Part shown: in pieces, positions 42,764 through 51,327 of the stretch
Position numbering within the stretch: position 1 is the first letter of the stretch
How the letters are laid out: every line of letters begins with the position of its first letter
Assembly (NCBI GenBank): GCA_963677135.2
Contig: CAXXLS010000012.1
Location: 124,001 to 188,000, forward strand
Source: Seleniibacterium sp963677135
GTDB lineage: Bacteria > Desulfobacterota > Desulfuromonadia > Desulfuromonadales > Geopsychrobacteraceae
Direction: 5' to 3'
Length of the DNA stretch: 64,000 nt
Made by a program: the position numbers and the translations under genes
Notes under the pieces: generated by a model
What the model saw: only the letters and a program-made list of their open reading frames with translations
Database searches by the model: none
Told to the model about the DNA's origin: nothing

Positions 42764-44503
42764 ATGTCGACTAAAATTGAAGCAAAAGACCTGCGCAGTG
42801 CACGGTGGTTCGAAGCTGGAGATTTCCGCAGTTTTAATCATCGTTCGCGGATGATGCAGAATGGCTACGCGATTGAAGAATGGCAAGGCAAACCGATCAT
42901 CGCCATCGTGAATACCTGGTCCGACCTGAATGCCTGTCATGGGCATTTCAAGGCGCGGGTCGAGGATATCAAGCGGGGCGTTCTCATGGCCGGGGGGATT
43001 CCCGTCGAGATTCCGGCCCTAACCCTGTTCGATACCATGGTGAAACCATCGGGACTGCTGTATCGGAACCTGTTGGCCATCGAGGTTGAGGAGATTGCTC
43101 GCTGTCAGCCCATCGACGGCCTGGTTCTCATGGGGGGGTGTGACAAAACCGTTCCGGGACTGATCATGGGGGCGGTCAGCTCCGGTCTGCCGTCCATCTT
43201 TGTTCCCGCCGGACCGATGTTGCGCGGCAACTACAAGGGACAGACCCTGGGCTCCGGTTCCGATGCCTTCAAAACCTGGGATGAATATCGGGCCGGCGAA
43301 ATCGGTCGCGACGAACTGGATGGCATCTGTAATGGCATCGCCCGCAGTTACGGGACCTGCATGACCATGGGCACGGCCAGTTCCATGGCCCTGGTGACAG
43401 AGGCGATCGGCATGACGGTGCCCGGGGCCTCCTCCATTCCGGGGGTGGACGCCAATCATCAGCGCATGTGTTCCGAATCCGGAAGGCGGATTGTCGATAT
43501 GGTCTGGAACGATGTCACCCCCGACAAGATTCTGACCAAAGAAGCGTTTCTGAACGGCATCACCGTCGCCATGTCGACAGGATGCTCCACCAACGTCATC
43601 ATTCACATCATCGCCCAGGCCCGGCGGGCCGGCCATGATATCACTCTTGATCATTTCGAAAAGGCCAGCCGCGAAATTCCGGTTATTGCCAATATCCGCC
43701 CCAATGGCACGTCCCAGTACCTGATGGAGGATTTCTATTACGCCGGCGGCACCAGGGCCTTGCTGGGGCGTCTCAAGAAGTTTCTCATCCTCGATCAGCT
43801 GACGGTGTCCGGGAAAACTCTCGGCGAGAATCTTGAAGGGGCCGAGGTCTACAATGAGGACGTCATCCGGTCCCTGGACAATGCCATCTACAGTGAGGGC
43901 GGCCTTGCGGTCCTCAAGGGGAACCTGGCTCCCGACGGGTGTGTCATCAAGGTCTCGGCCTGCGATGCAAAGTTTCTCAAACATACCGGCCCGGCCATCG
44001 TCTTTGATGACTATCCGGCCTTCAAGGCCGTGTTCGAGCGCGACGATTTCGAGGTGACCGAAGATCACGTGCTTATCCTGAGAAACGCCGGTCCTCAGGG
44101 AGGGCCCGGAATGCCGGAGTGGGGGATGCTGCCGATTCCCACCAAGCTGGTCAAGCAGGGGGTCAAGGATATGTTGCGCATCTCCGACGCCCGGATGAGC
44201 GGCACCAGTTACGGGGCCTGTGTTCTCCACGTCTCGCCGGAAGCCTTTGTCGGGGGGCCGCTGGCCCTGGTCGAAAATGGCGACATGATCAGTATCGATG
44301 TCGATGCCCGGACCCTGACCCTGAATGTCCCTGACGAGGAACTGGAAAGACGCAGGGAGGCCTGGGTTGCCCCGCCATGCCGTTTCGGTCGCGGCTACGG
44401 TTATATGTACAGTCAGCATGTCAACCAGGCTCATACCGGGTGTGATTTCGATTTTCTCGAAACCAGTTTTGGCCCCAATCCCGGAGAGCCGGATATCTTT
44501 TAG
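42764..44503 (+). CDS. IlvD/Edd-family sugar-acid dehydratase 2 (arabonate/xylonate-type)
   Basis: 579 residues. Iron-sulfur ligands C58 (NTWSDLNACHGHF), C126 (MGGCDKTVPG) and C199 (YGTCMTMGTASSM) are spaced almost exactly as in L-arabonate dehydratase (56, 124, 197). Active-site loops LKGNLAPDGCVIK and DARMSGTSYG are present, including the conserved Ser in the last loop. It should convert a C5 or C6 aldonate to a 2-keto-3-deoxy acid. Its NTWSD signature marks it as a sugar-acid enzyme rather than a branched-chain amino acid enzyme. Forty-four bases separate it from the FAD gene. Confidence 0.9.
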   Translation: MSTKIEAKDLRSARWFEAGDFRSFNHRSRMMQNGYAIEEWQGKPIIAIVNTWSDLNACHGHFKARVEDIKRGVLMAGGIPVEIPALTLFDTMVKPSGLLYRNLLAIEVEEIARCQPIDGLVLMGGCDKTVPGLIMGAVSSGLPSIFVPAGPMLRGNYKGQTLGSGSDAFKTWDEYRAGEIGRDELDGICNGIARSYGTCMTMGTASSMALVTEAIGMTVPGASSIPGVDANHQRMCSESGRRIVDMVWNDVTPDKILTKEAFLNGITVAMSTGCSTNVIIHIIAQARRAGHDITLDHFEKASREIPVIANIRPNGTSQYLMEDFYYAGGTRALLGRLKKFLILDQLTVSGKTLGENLEGAEVYNEDVIRSLDNAIYSEGGLAVLKGNLAPDGCVIKVSACDAKFLKHTGPAIVFDDYPAFKAVFERDDFEVTEDHVLILRNAGPQGGPGMPEWGMLPIPTKLVKQGVKDMLRISDARMSGTSYGACVLHVSPEAFVGGPLALVENGDMISIDVDARTLTLNVPDEELERRREAWVAPPCRFGRGYGYMYSQHVNQAHTGCDFDFLETSFGPNPGEPDIF

Positions 44504-44541
44504 CCCTGACAGTGAACCGCTGGAACGAAAGTTTTCCGAAT

Positions 44542-45831
44542 ATGAATAAAATCGAAGAAATCCTGCAGGGAATTATCCTCCCGAAGATGATAAAAGTCAG
44601 GCAGACCTTCCCCAAGCAGGAGGTTGAGGATATTGAAAAACGTATTCAGGAGGAGATGGGGCAGGACAAAATCGCTGCCAGAATCCGCCCTGGTATGAGT
44701 ATCGCCGTCGGGGTCGGAAGCCGCGGGGTTGCCGACATCGCCCTGGTGACCAGAACGGTCATCGCCGAGCTCAAGGCGCGCGGGGCGCAGCCCTTCATTG
44801 TTCCCGCCATGGGGAGTCACGGCGGGGCCACAGCGGAAGGGCAGGTGGAGATTCTGCACCAGCTGGGGGTCACTGAAGAGTACGCCGGCTGTCCGATCAA
44901 GTCGTCCATGGAGGTCGTCGAGGTCGGCCGTCTGGACAACGGCATGGCGGTCCTGATGGATCGGAATGCTCAGAATGCCGACGGTATCGTCGTCATCAAC
45001 CGGGTCAAGGCCCACACCGGGTTTGTCGGGCCCAACGAAAGCGGCCTGATGAAAATGCTGACCATCGGCCTGGGCAAGCAGAAAGGGGCCGATGCCTGCC
45101 ACGCCCGGGGGTGGGGGGAAATGGCCCACATGGTGGTCGCCATGGCCAAGGTCAAAATTCAGAATTCTCCGGTTCTGTTCGGTGTCGCCACCTACGAGAA
45201 TGCCGATGACCGGGTGGCGGATATCAAGGCCATTGCCGCCGAGGACATGTTCGAAGCGGAACAGGCCCTGCTGGTGAAGGCGAAAGAGGCGCGCCCCAGT
45301 ATTCTCTTCAACCCCCTTGATGTGCTGATCGTCGATGAACTCGGCAAAAACCATTCGGGCAGCGGCATGGATCCCTATGTGACCGGGAGGGCGGCGACCC
45401 CCTACCTGACCGGGTTGAAGCCGAAGGTGAAAAGCCTGGCGGTTCTTGATGTCAGCGAGTTCAGCCATGGCAACTGCAATGGCATGGGGAATGCGGATGT
45501 CACGACCAGGCGGCTGTTCGAAAAAATAAATTATGAACATTCCTACGCCAACACCCTGACCTCCAGGACCCCCGTTTCATCGAAGATTCCCCTGGTCATG
45601 GACAGTGACCTGATGGCTATCAAGGCCGCTATTCAGGTCAGCGCCGTGCCCGATCTGTCCGGCTTGAGAATGGTTCGCATTTCGAGTACCAGCCACCTCG
45701 GGGAGATTTATATCTCCGAGGCGTTGGCGGAAGAGGCCCGCCTGAACCCCGCAGTGGACATTCTCAGTGACCCCTGCGATATGGTCTTTGACGCGGCGGG
45801 AAATTTTTCCGATGTCGGAGATTGGCATTAA
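44542..45831 (+). CDS. LarA-like nickel-pincer-dependent 2-hydroxyacid racemase/epimerase 2
   Basis: 429 residues from the ATG at 44542, which aligns with the start of the first LarA-like protein; the upstream in-frame GTG at 44512 is less likely. Key positions: R61 (VGSRGVAD), H93 (GSHGGAT), H158 (KAHTGF), K171 (SGLMKM) and H187 (DACH). K171 to H187 is again 16 residues, as in lactate racemase K184-H200. Late motifs VDELGKNHSGSGMDP match VDEIGKNISGAGMDP of copy 1. It follows dehydratase 2 by 38 bp and is near larB and larC, which make its cofactor. It probably epimerises a sugar acid so that the dehydratase can use it. Confidence 0.82.
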   Translation: MNKIEEILQGIILPKMIKVRQTFPKQEVEDIEKRIQEEMGQDKIAARIRPGMSIAVGVGSRGVADIALVTRTVIAELKARGAQPFIVPAMGSHGGATAEGQVEILHQLGVTEEYAGCPIKSSMEVVEVGRLDNGMAVLMDRNAQNADGIVVINRVKAHTGFVGPNESGLMKMLTIGLGKQKGADACHARGWGEMAHMVVAMAKVKIQNSPVLFGVATYENADDRVADIKAIAAEDMFEAEQALLVKAKEARPSILFNPLDVLIVDELGKNHSGSGMDPYVTGRAATPYLTGLKPKVKSLAVLDVSEFSHGNCNGMGNADVTTRRLFEKINYEHSYANTLTSRTPVSSKIPLVMDSDLMAIKAAIQVSAVPDLSGLRMVRISSTSHLGEIYISEALAEEARLNPAVDILSDPCDMVFDAAGNFSDVGDWH

Positions 45832-45943
45832 CCCGGAAGGACACTTTGCGGGATATGGTCAGGTCTGTCCCTGACGGCGGAATAATCAGCCCGCGATGAA
45901 AAAAAGAGTGCCTTGCCAGGCGTTTGATGTTTTAATAGCCTTC

Positions 45944-45987
45944 AACTCCTCCTTTGGATCGCCATCTGGCCCCCAGGAGGAGTTTTT
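45944..45987 (+). terminator. terminator between the LarA-like gene and larB
   Basis: A 10-bp stem (AACTCCTCCT / AGGAGGAGTT), a 21-nt loop and a T-run. It ends the gntR-2 operon or, alternatively, belongs to a conditional leader of larBC. The 213-bp spacer has no gene. Confidence 0.75.
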
Positions 45988-46044
45988 CTATTGCGAACCG
46001 CAGTTCATCCCGGGCGTAAGCTTTAAACAGGACATCAGTCAGTT

Positions 46045-46797
46045 ATGAACCAGCACGAAGTGACCCAGCTGCTCCAGTCCCTGGTCGATGGCCGGATCAG
46101 CGTTGCCGAAAGCGTTGAACGCCTCAAGTCATTGCCCTTCGAAGATCTCGGCATCGCCCAGATCGATCATCATCGGGAACTGCGCCAGGGCGCCCCGGAA
46201 GTGATCTTCGGCGAGAACAAGACCCCCGAGCAGCTGAACATCATCCTCCATGCCATGGCCAAAAAGGAGCGCAACATCCTGATCACCCGGGTCAGCGCGG
46301 ACAAGGCGGCGGAGCTCTGCAACCATTTTCCCGACGGCGACTACGATCCCCTGGCCCGGACCTTCTGCCTGGTCAAAAAACCGGTCGAGATCACCGGCAG
46401 GGGGCGGATCCTCATCGTCTGCGCCGGGACCTCCGACCTGCCGGTGGCCCGCGAGGCCCTGGTGACCGCCCGCATGCTCGGCAACGAGGTGAGCGAACTG
46501 GTCGATGTCGGGGTGGCCGGCATCCACCGTCTGTTTGCCCGGCATGATCTGCTGCGCCGGGCGGACATCCTGATCGTGGTGGCGGGCATGGAGGGAGCCC
46601 TCCCCTCGGTGATCGGCGGCCTGGTCGACAAGCCGGTGATCGCGGTGCCGACCTCGGTGGGCTACGGAGCCGCCTTTGGCGGGGTCGCCGCCCTGCTGGG
46701 GATGCTCAACTCCTGCGCCAGCGGGCTGACCGTGGTGAATATCGACAACGGCTTCGGAGCGGCCTTCGCCGCCAACCGCATCAACAAAATGTCCTGA
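46045..46797 (+). CDS. larB: nickel-pincer cofactor biosynthesis protein LarB
   Basis: 250 residues. The C-terminal half is an AIR-carboxylase-like domain: VCAGTSDLPVAREA (about 130-143), VDVGVAGIHRL, VVAGMEGALPSVIGGLVDKPVIAVPTS (here cut by small variation), and NSCASGLTVVNIDNGFGAA. C224 in that last motif corresponds to the Cys of LarB that takes part in adduct breakdown. LarB carboxylates and hydrolyses nicotinic acid adenine dinucleotide to pyridinium-3,5-dicarboxylate mononucleotide, the first step to the nickel-pincer cofactor. It precedes larC by 34 bp. Confidence 0.93.
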   Translation: MNQHEVTQLLQSLVDGRISVAESVERLKSLPFEDLGIAQIDHHRELRQGAPEVIFGENKTPEQLNIILHAMAKKERNILITRVSADKAAELCNHFPDGDYDPLARTFCLVKKPVEITGRGRILIVCAGTSDLPVAREALVTARMLGNEVSELVDVGVAGIHRLFARHDLLRRADILIVVAGMEGALPSVIGGLVDKPVIAVPTSVGYGAAFGGVAALLGMLNSCASGLTVVNIDNGFGAAFAANRINKMS

Positions 46798-46831
46798 GCG
46801 ACCGGGACCTGACCTCAATGGAACCAGCACC

Positions 46832-47614
46832 ATGAAGAAAACTCTTTATCTGGACACCTTTTCCGGGATTTCCGGCGACATGTTTCTCGGCCTGCTCCTC
46901 GACCTTGGGGTGGAGGCCGACCGCCTCGAGGCGGAACTGGCCAAGCTGCCCGTCAGCGGCTACCGGCTGGCGATCCGGAAGGAGAAGCGGCACGGCATCG
47001 AAGGGACCCGCTGCCGGGTCGACTGCGAGGAAACGCACCATCACCGGACCTGGAGCGACATCGACACCATGCTGGCGGAAAGCCGTCTGGAACCGGCCGC
47101 CGGGCAACTGGCGCGGCGCTTTTTCCGGCGTCTCGGGGAAGCGGAAGCCCGGGTCCACGGGATCGCCATCGACGCGGTTCATTTTCATGAGGTCGGCGCC
47201 GTGGACGCTATCGTCGACCTGGTCGGGGCGGCCGTGGGGCTCCAGCTGTTGGAGGTCGGCAGCCTGCGCTGCGCGCCGCTGCCCCTGTCACGGGGCATGT
47301 CGCGGTGCGCGCATGGCGCGCTGCCCCTGCCGGCGCCGGCGACCCTGGAGATCCTGCAGGGCAAGCCGGTGTGCGACAGCGGCATCGGCAAAGAACTGGT
47401 GACCCCGACGGGAGCGACCATTGTCGCTGAGCTGGCCGAGTTCGGTCCCCTGCCGGCTCTGCCCCTGGGGCAGACGGGCTACGGCGTCGGCGGCTGGGAC
47501 TTGGAGGATCGCCCCAACCTGCTGCGGGGCATATTTTTTGAGGGTGGCGAAGGTCCGGCCGATCCGGACACTGGCGAGGAACAGCACCACTCCCACCATC
47601 ATCATGCCTCCTAG
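46832..47614 (+). CDS. larC: nickel insertion protein LarC, N-terminal part only
   Basis: 260 residues: LDTFSGISGDMFLGLLLDLG at the start, VHFHEVGAVDAIVDLVG near residue 112, PAPATLEIL and KELVTPTGATIVAE define LarC1. Full LarC proteins are about 400 residues; the C-terminal LarC2 domain that performs CTP-dependent nickel insertion is absent. The frame instead ends in a His-rich tail (HHSHHHHAS) and TAG. I found no LarC2 remnant in any downstream frame. It may be a true shortened LarC, a decayed gene, or work with a LarC2 encoded elsewhere. No larE is in the window. Confidence 0.87.
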   Translation: MKKTLYLDTFSGISGDMFLGLLLDLGVEADRLEAELAKLPVSGYRLAIRKEKRHGIEGTRCRVDCEETHHHRTWSDIDTMLAESRLEPAAGQLARRFFRRLGEAEARVHGIAIDAVHFHEVGAVDAIVDLVGAAVGLQLLEVGSLRCAPLPLSRGMSRCAHGALPLPAPATLEILQGKPVCDSGIGKELVTPTGATIVAELAEFGPLPALPLGQTGYGVGGWDLEDRPNLLRGIFFEGGEGPADPDTGEEQHHSHHHHAS

Positions 47615-48169
47615 GGATGACCTGAATTCTGTGGCCTGAAACGCCCTGAGCCGAGGATTGCCGGGATTGTCACCCTCGGTTTCATGGTCGCTGCACAGCG
47701 CCAAAGCGTCTGCCCGGCCCTGGCAGATCTCATCGTTCCTCGATCTGCCTCCCCGGGCTTTTCTCCTGGTGATCCGGGGCAACGTTCCGTCACTGAAGAT
47801 ATGCAATAAATCTTGCAGTTACAACTTCTATTGTGCCTTATAAAGCTCCAATAAAATCAGCACTTATCTTCCGCCCTGCAAAACCCGGTTAACGAAAGTT
47901 TATTCCCTTCTTTCTGGGTAATTCAAAAAAACACTGCAAATACAGCCGCTTGGAAAAATCAGATTAGTTGGCATCATTTATGCTTTGTAATTAATGTGGG
48001 CTAATGCAAAGTCGACAATTGGCGAGCTGCTGTTCCGTTTTGGGAATGACAGCTCTGAGTCCAGGTGTTGAACAGTGATGGTCACTGGGAGCATTACAAG
48101 CCACGGGGGGCGCTGTGAATATCCCCCGACCGGCAGGTCATTCAGGTGATTTTTCAAAGGAGAGATGGG
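47615..48169. other. 555-bp intergenic region between larC and cheW
   Basis: No credible gene. GC falls sharply after 47,800. The only signal is the sigma-54-like element at 47969 listed separately. Transcription of larBC must end here, but I see no clear terminator. Confidence 0.5.
47969..47984 (+). promoter_or_regulatory. possible sigma-54 promoter upstream of cheW
   Basis: TGGCAT-N5-ATGCT keeps the diagnostic GG and GC dinucleotides at the -24/-12 spacing. Two flanking bases differ from consensus. It lies 185 bp upstream of cheW. Confidence 0.4.
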
Positions 48170-48679
48170 ATGGCGAACGCAATCCAGGGAGATTATGAAG
48201 ATCAAACGGATCATCAGGACAGTATGTCCGGTATGTATCTGACCTTCGAGCTTGCCGGAGAAGGTTACGGCCTGGAAATCAGGCATGTCATTGAAATTAT
48301 CGGCATTCAACCGGTGACCTGTGTTCCGGATATGCCCCACCATGTCATCGGGGTTCTCAACCTGCGCGGCAAAGTCATCCCGATTATCGATGTGCGCCTC
48401 AGGTTCCATCTTGAAGCCAGGGAGTATGATGACCGGACCTGTATTGTCGTGGTCGACGTCGCGGACATGTCCGTCGGCCTGGTGGTCGACAAGGTCAATG
48501 AAGTTGTCGATATCCCTCAACAGAACATCGAGCCGCCGCCTCTGAGCAGAAACAGGAACAACAACTATATAAAAGGGCTCGGCAAGATGGACCAGAAGGT
48601 CAACATCCTGCTCGATATCAACGATTTACTTGGCGACGACTATTGCTCCGAGGAGTTTGAAGACGCAGCCGTCGCCTGA
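48170..48679 (+). CDS. cheW: chemotaxis coupling protein CheW
   Basis: 169 residues from the ATG at 48170 (AAGGAG 7 nt upstream). A CheW beta-barrel domain: LTFELAGEGYGLEIRHVIEIIG, the classic CVPDMPHHVIGVLNLRGKVIPIID region (shown here in parts), and VGLVVDKVNEVVDI. It links chemoreceptors to the kinase CheA. It is directly upstream of a chemoreceptor gene (44 bp), so the pair is likely co-transcribed. No cheA or cheY is in the window. Confidence 0.94.
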   Translation: MANAIQGDYEDQTDHQDSMSGMYLTFELAGEGYGLEIRHVIEIIGIQPVTCVPDMPHHVIGVLNLRGKVIPIIDVRLRFHLEAREYDDRTCIVVVDVADMSVGLVVDKVNEVVDIPQQNIEPPPLSRNRNNNYIKGLGKMDQKVNILLDINDLLGDDYCSEEFEDAAVA

Positions 48680-48723
48680 TTTTTTTCAATATTTTTCATG
48701 TCCACAAGGAAAGGGAACGTCTT

Positions 48724-51075
48724 ATGTTCAAGAAATTGAAACTTGGAGTAAAGATCGGTGGAGGGTTCGGAATTCTGCTCATTTTAGCGATTTCTCTCGG
48801 CACTCTGGCCGTGGTCAGCATGGACAAGGTTGAGACTCAGTCGGTGATGCTGGAACAGGAATATGTTCCGGAAGTCGATATCGCCAATAAGATCGAGCGC
48901 AGTTCTTTCTGGACCATGTACGCCATGCGCGGTTACGGCTTCACCGGAGATGAAAAGCTCCTCGCCGAGGCCAGGGAGAACATGACGGCGCTTCAGGAAC
49001 GCCTTGACGCCGCCAAAAAACTCGGTGACGAGGCGGAACACCTCAAAGCCTTGCGTCCTGCCGTGGAAAAGGTCGAAGCCCAGTTTGCCAGTTATCGGAA
49101 ACTTGTCGACGAGACGGTGGCCGTTAATAAAAAGATGGATGAAGATCAATCCAGGCTGGACGCCGCCGCTGCCCAGTATATGGGGAACTGCAGCGATTTC
49201 CTGGCCGGTCAGAACGCCAAGATGGACAAGGAAATCGATGAATTCTCGGCGCCCAAACTGCTGGCCGAGCGGTTGGAAAAGATCAAGCTGGTCAGCGAGA
49301 TTATTGATCTTGGCAATGCCACCCGCATTGCCGCGTTCAAGTCCCAGGCCAGGAGAGATCCCCAGATCATCAAGGATGCCAACCAGAACTTTGATGTCAT
49401 GGCGTCCAAATTCGCCGCGCTGCGGAAAATCACCTATCAGGAGGATGACCTCAAGCGAATCGACAATACCGAACAGGCCGCCAACGAATACAAGGCGGCC
49501 ATGAATGAGTACCTGAACAACTGGCTTAAAAATCAGGAACTCGGCAAACAGAGAAATGCTATCGGCGATGCCGTCGTCAGCGAAGCGCGGGCCGTGGCCG
49601 TCGCCGGCATGGACGGCACCATGCGCATCGCCGCCCAGGCCGTGTCCTCCTTGAGCAACGCCAGCCATACCATGATCGCCGGGCTGATCATCGCCACCCT
49701 CATCGGCCTGGCCGCCGCCTGGTTCATCACCCGGAGTATCACCAAACCGCTGCACCGGGCCTTTGCCGTGGTCGGCCAGTACGGCAAGGGGGACACCTCC
49801 GATCAGAACCTGCCCATGGGCGACAAGGTCAACTGCTCTTCTTTGAACAACTGCGGACAGAAGGACTGCCCCAGCTACGGGCTGGAAAGCAACTGCTGGG
49901 TCGAGACCGGGACCTTCGGTCCGAACCCCGTTTGCGTGAAGCTGACCAACGGCACCTACAATGACTGCCGTCAATGCAAGGCCTTCAAAGCCAAAGACGA
50001 GATCACCGAGCTCGGTTCGGTCCTGGTCGGGATGGCCAAGAGCCTGCAGGGGCGCAGCGAGCTGGCCGAGGCCATCGCCCAGGGCGACCTGACCCATGAC
50101 GTCACCGTGGCGTCTCCCAACGACCAGCTCGGCAACGCCCTGAAAACCATGCTCGAAGGGCTGCGTGAAATGGTGGGCAATATCCAGGTGGCCGGCGAGC
50201 AGATCGCTTCCGGTTCCGGCCAGGTGTCGGATGCCAGCCAGGCCCTGTCCCAAGGGGCCACCGAGTCCGCCAGTTCCCTGGAGGAAGTGACGGCGTCCAT
50301 GAACGAAATGGCCAACCAGGTGCGGACCAACGCCGAGAACGCCAGCGCCGCCAACCAGCTGTCGAACGAGTCGAAACAGGCGGCCGAAAAAGGGGACGCC
50401 CAGATGGCCGAGATGGTCACCGCCATGGATGAAATCAACCAGGCCGGTCAGAACATCAGCAAGATCATCAAGGTTATCGACGAGATCGCCTTCCAGACCA
50501 ACCTGCTGGCCCTGAACGCCGCGGTCGAGGCGGCGCGGGCCGGTCAGCACGGCAAGGGGTTTGCGGTGGTCGCCGAAGAGGTTCGGAATCTTGCCGCCCG
50601 CAGCGCCAAGGCGGCCGAAGAGACCGCGGAGCTGATCGAAGGGTCCGTGGCCCTGACCGACAAGGGGAACCAGATGGCGCAGCAGACCGCCAGCGCCCTG
50701 AAAGAGATCATGAACGGGACCAACAAGGTCGCCGATCTGCTGGAAGAGATTGCGGCCGCGTCCAATGAGCAGGCCCAGGGGATCAGCCAGGTGACCACCG
50801 GGCTGGCGCAGATCGATCAGGTGACCCAGCAGAATACGGCGAGTGCCGAGGAGAGCGCCGCCGCGGCCGAAGAGCTGTCGGGGCAGGCCCTGCAGATGCA
50901 GGAGATGCTGAAGCGCTTTGTCCTGCACAAAGGAGATCAGGTTGCCCAGGTGGCCTACAGCGCGCCGCAGGCCGCACCCTCCTCATCGGGGGGCTGGGAA
51001 AGCATCAAGCCGAAGCCGCAGATCGCCATGAAGAAGCAGATCGCTTTGGATGACGAGGAGTTCGGCAAGTTTTAA
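48724..51075 (+). CDS. methyl-accepting chemotaxis protein with a Cys-rich module inside its HAMP domain
   Basis: 783 residues. TM1 about 11-33, a helical periplasmic sensor about 34-315, TM2 about 317-336. HAMP helix 1 begins SITKPLHRAFAVVG (338 on), and HAMP helix 2 begins DEITELGSVLVGMAKSLQ (425 on). Between them lies a 50-residue insert with seven cysteines (371, 377, 382, 391, 404, 415, 418) resembling the two-CW modules of deltaproteobacterial sensors. The signalling hairpin contains EIAFQTNLLALNAAVEAARA and GKGFAVVAEEVRNLA. It has no C-terminal CheR-binding pentapeptide. It probably senses a periplasmic ligand plus a redox or metal signal in the cytoplasm. Confidence 0.92.
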   Translation: MFKKLKLGVKIGGGFGILLILAISLGTLAVVSMDKVETQSVMLEQEYVPEVDIANKIERSSFWTMYAMRGYGFTGDEKLLAEARENMTALQERLDAAKKLGDEAEHLKALRPAVEKVEAQFASYRKLVDETVAVNKKMDEDQSRLDAAAAQYMGNCSDFLAGQNAKMDKEIDEFSAPKLLAERLEKIKLVSEIIDLGNATRIAAFKSQARRDPQIIKDANQNFDVMASKFAALRKITYQEDDLKRIDNTEQAANEYKAAMNEYLNNWLKNQELGKQRNAIGDAVVSEARAVAVAGMDGTMRIAAQAVSSLSNASHTMIAGLIIATLIGLAAAWFITRSITKPLHRAFAVVGQYGKGDTSDQNLPMGDKVNCSSLNNCGQKDCPSYGLESNCWVETGTFGPNPVCVKLTNGTYNDCRQCKAFKAKDEITELGSVLVGMAKSLQGRSELAEAIAQGDLTHDVTVASPNDQLGNALKTMLEGLREMVGNIQVAGEQIASGSGQVSDASQALSQGATESASSLEEVTASMNEMANQVRTNAENASAANQLSNESKQAAEKGDAQMAEMVTAMDEINQAGQNISKIIKVIDEIAFQTNLLALNAAVEAARAGQHGKGFAVVAEEVRNLAARSAKAAEETAELIEGSVALTDKGNQMAQQTASALKEIMNGTNKVADLLEEIAAASNEQAQGISQVTTGLAQIDQVTQQNTASAEESAAAAEELSGQALQMQEMLKRFVLHKGDQVAQVAYSAPQAAPSSSGGWESIKPKPQIAMKKQIALDDEEFGKF

Positions 51076-51084
51076 CCTACCGAT

Positions 51085-51138
51085 GGCAGGGATTCTCCCG
51101 ACGGGAGAATCCCTGCCTGTCTCTGCTGTTATTTTTTT
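51085..51138 (+). terminator. terminator after the chemoreceptor gene
   Basis: A 15-bp perfect stem (GGCAGGGATTCTCCC and complement) with a tiny loop; a T8 run follows 14 nt later. Confidence 0.8.
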
Positions 51139-51139
51139 T

Positions 51140-51148
51140 GGGGGGGGG
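51140..51148 (+). repeat. homopolymer tract of nine G (first)
   Basis: G9 directly after T8, about 180 bp before the next start codon. Such tracts are prone to slippage and also to sequencing error. Confidence 0.85.
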
Positions 51149-51295
51149 CGTGATCAACAAGATTGGCTTATGCCCAGTGAACTGCTTCCGGATGCCGCAT
51201 CTGTCCTGTGACCCCGGGTCGGGACGATCCGGCCGATAAGCAGCCTTCGCAGCTGACAAAATCATTCAAAGAGGAGATTTGAGTCCGTTACAGCA

Positions 51296-51304
51296 GGGGG
51301 GGGG
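51296..51304 (+). repeat. homopolymer tract of nine G (second)
   Basis: G9, 23 nt before the ATG of the BvgS-like kinase. Upstream, GAGGAG at 51271 and a TTG at 51279 open a frame that would join the kinase frame if the tract were one G shorter. Confidence 0.85.
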
Positions 51305-51327
51305 CGAACTCAAGACATTGCGTCATA

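Noticed and set aside
47288..47806. Minus-strand open frame of 172 codons over the end of larC
   Set aside because: Mostly a shadow of larC with no recognisable domain and no ribosome site.
47615..47850. Possible LarC2 domain reached by frameshift after larC
   Set aside because: None of the three forward frames shows the conserved LarC2 motifs, and stops occur within about 30 codons in each.
47880..48170. c-di-GMP or other riboswitch in the cheW leader (a GCAAAG near 48,005 caught the eye)
   Set aside because: The paired consensus segments and tetraloop are not present; only a six-base match.
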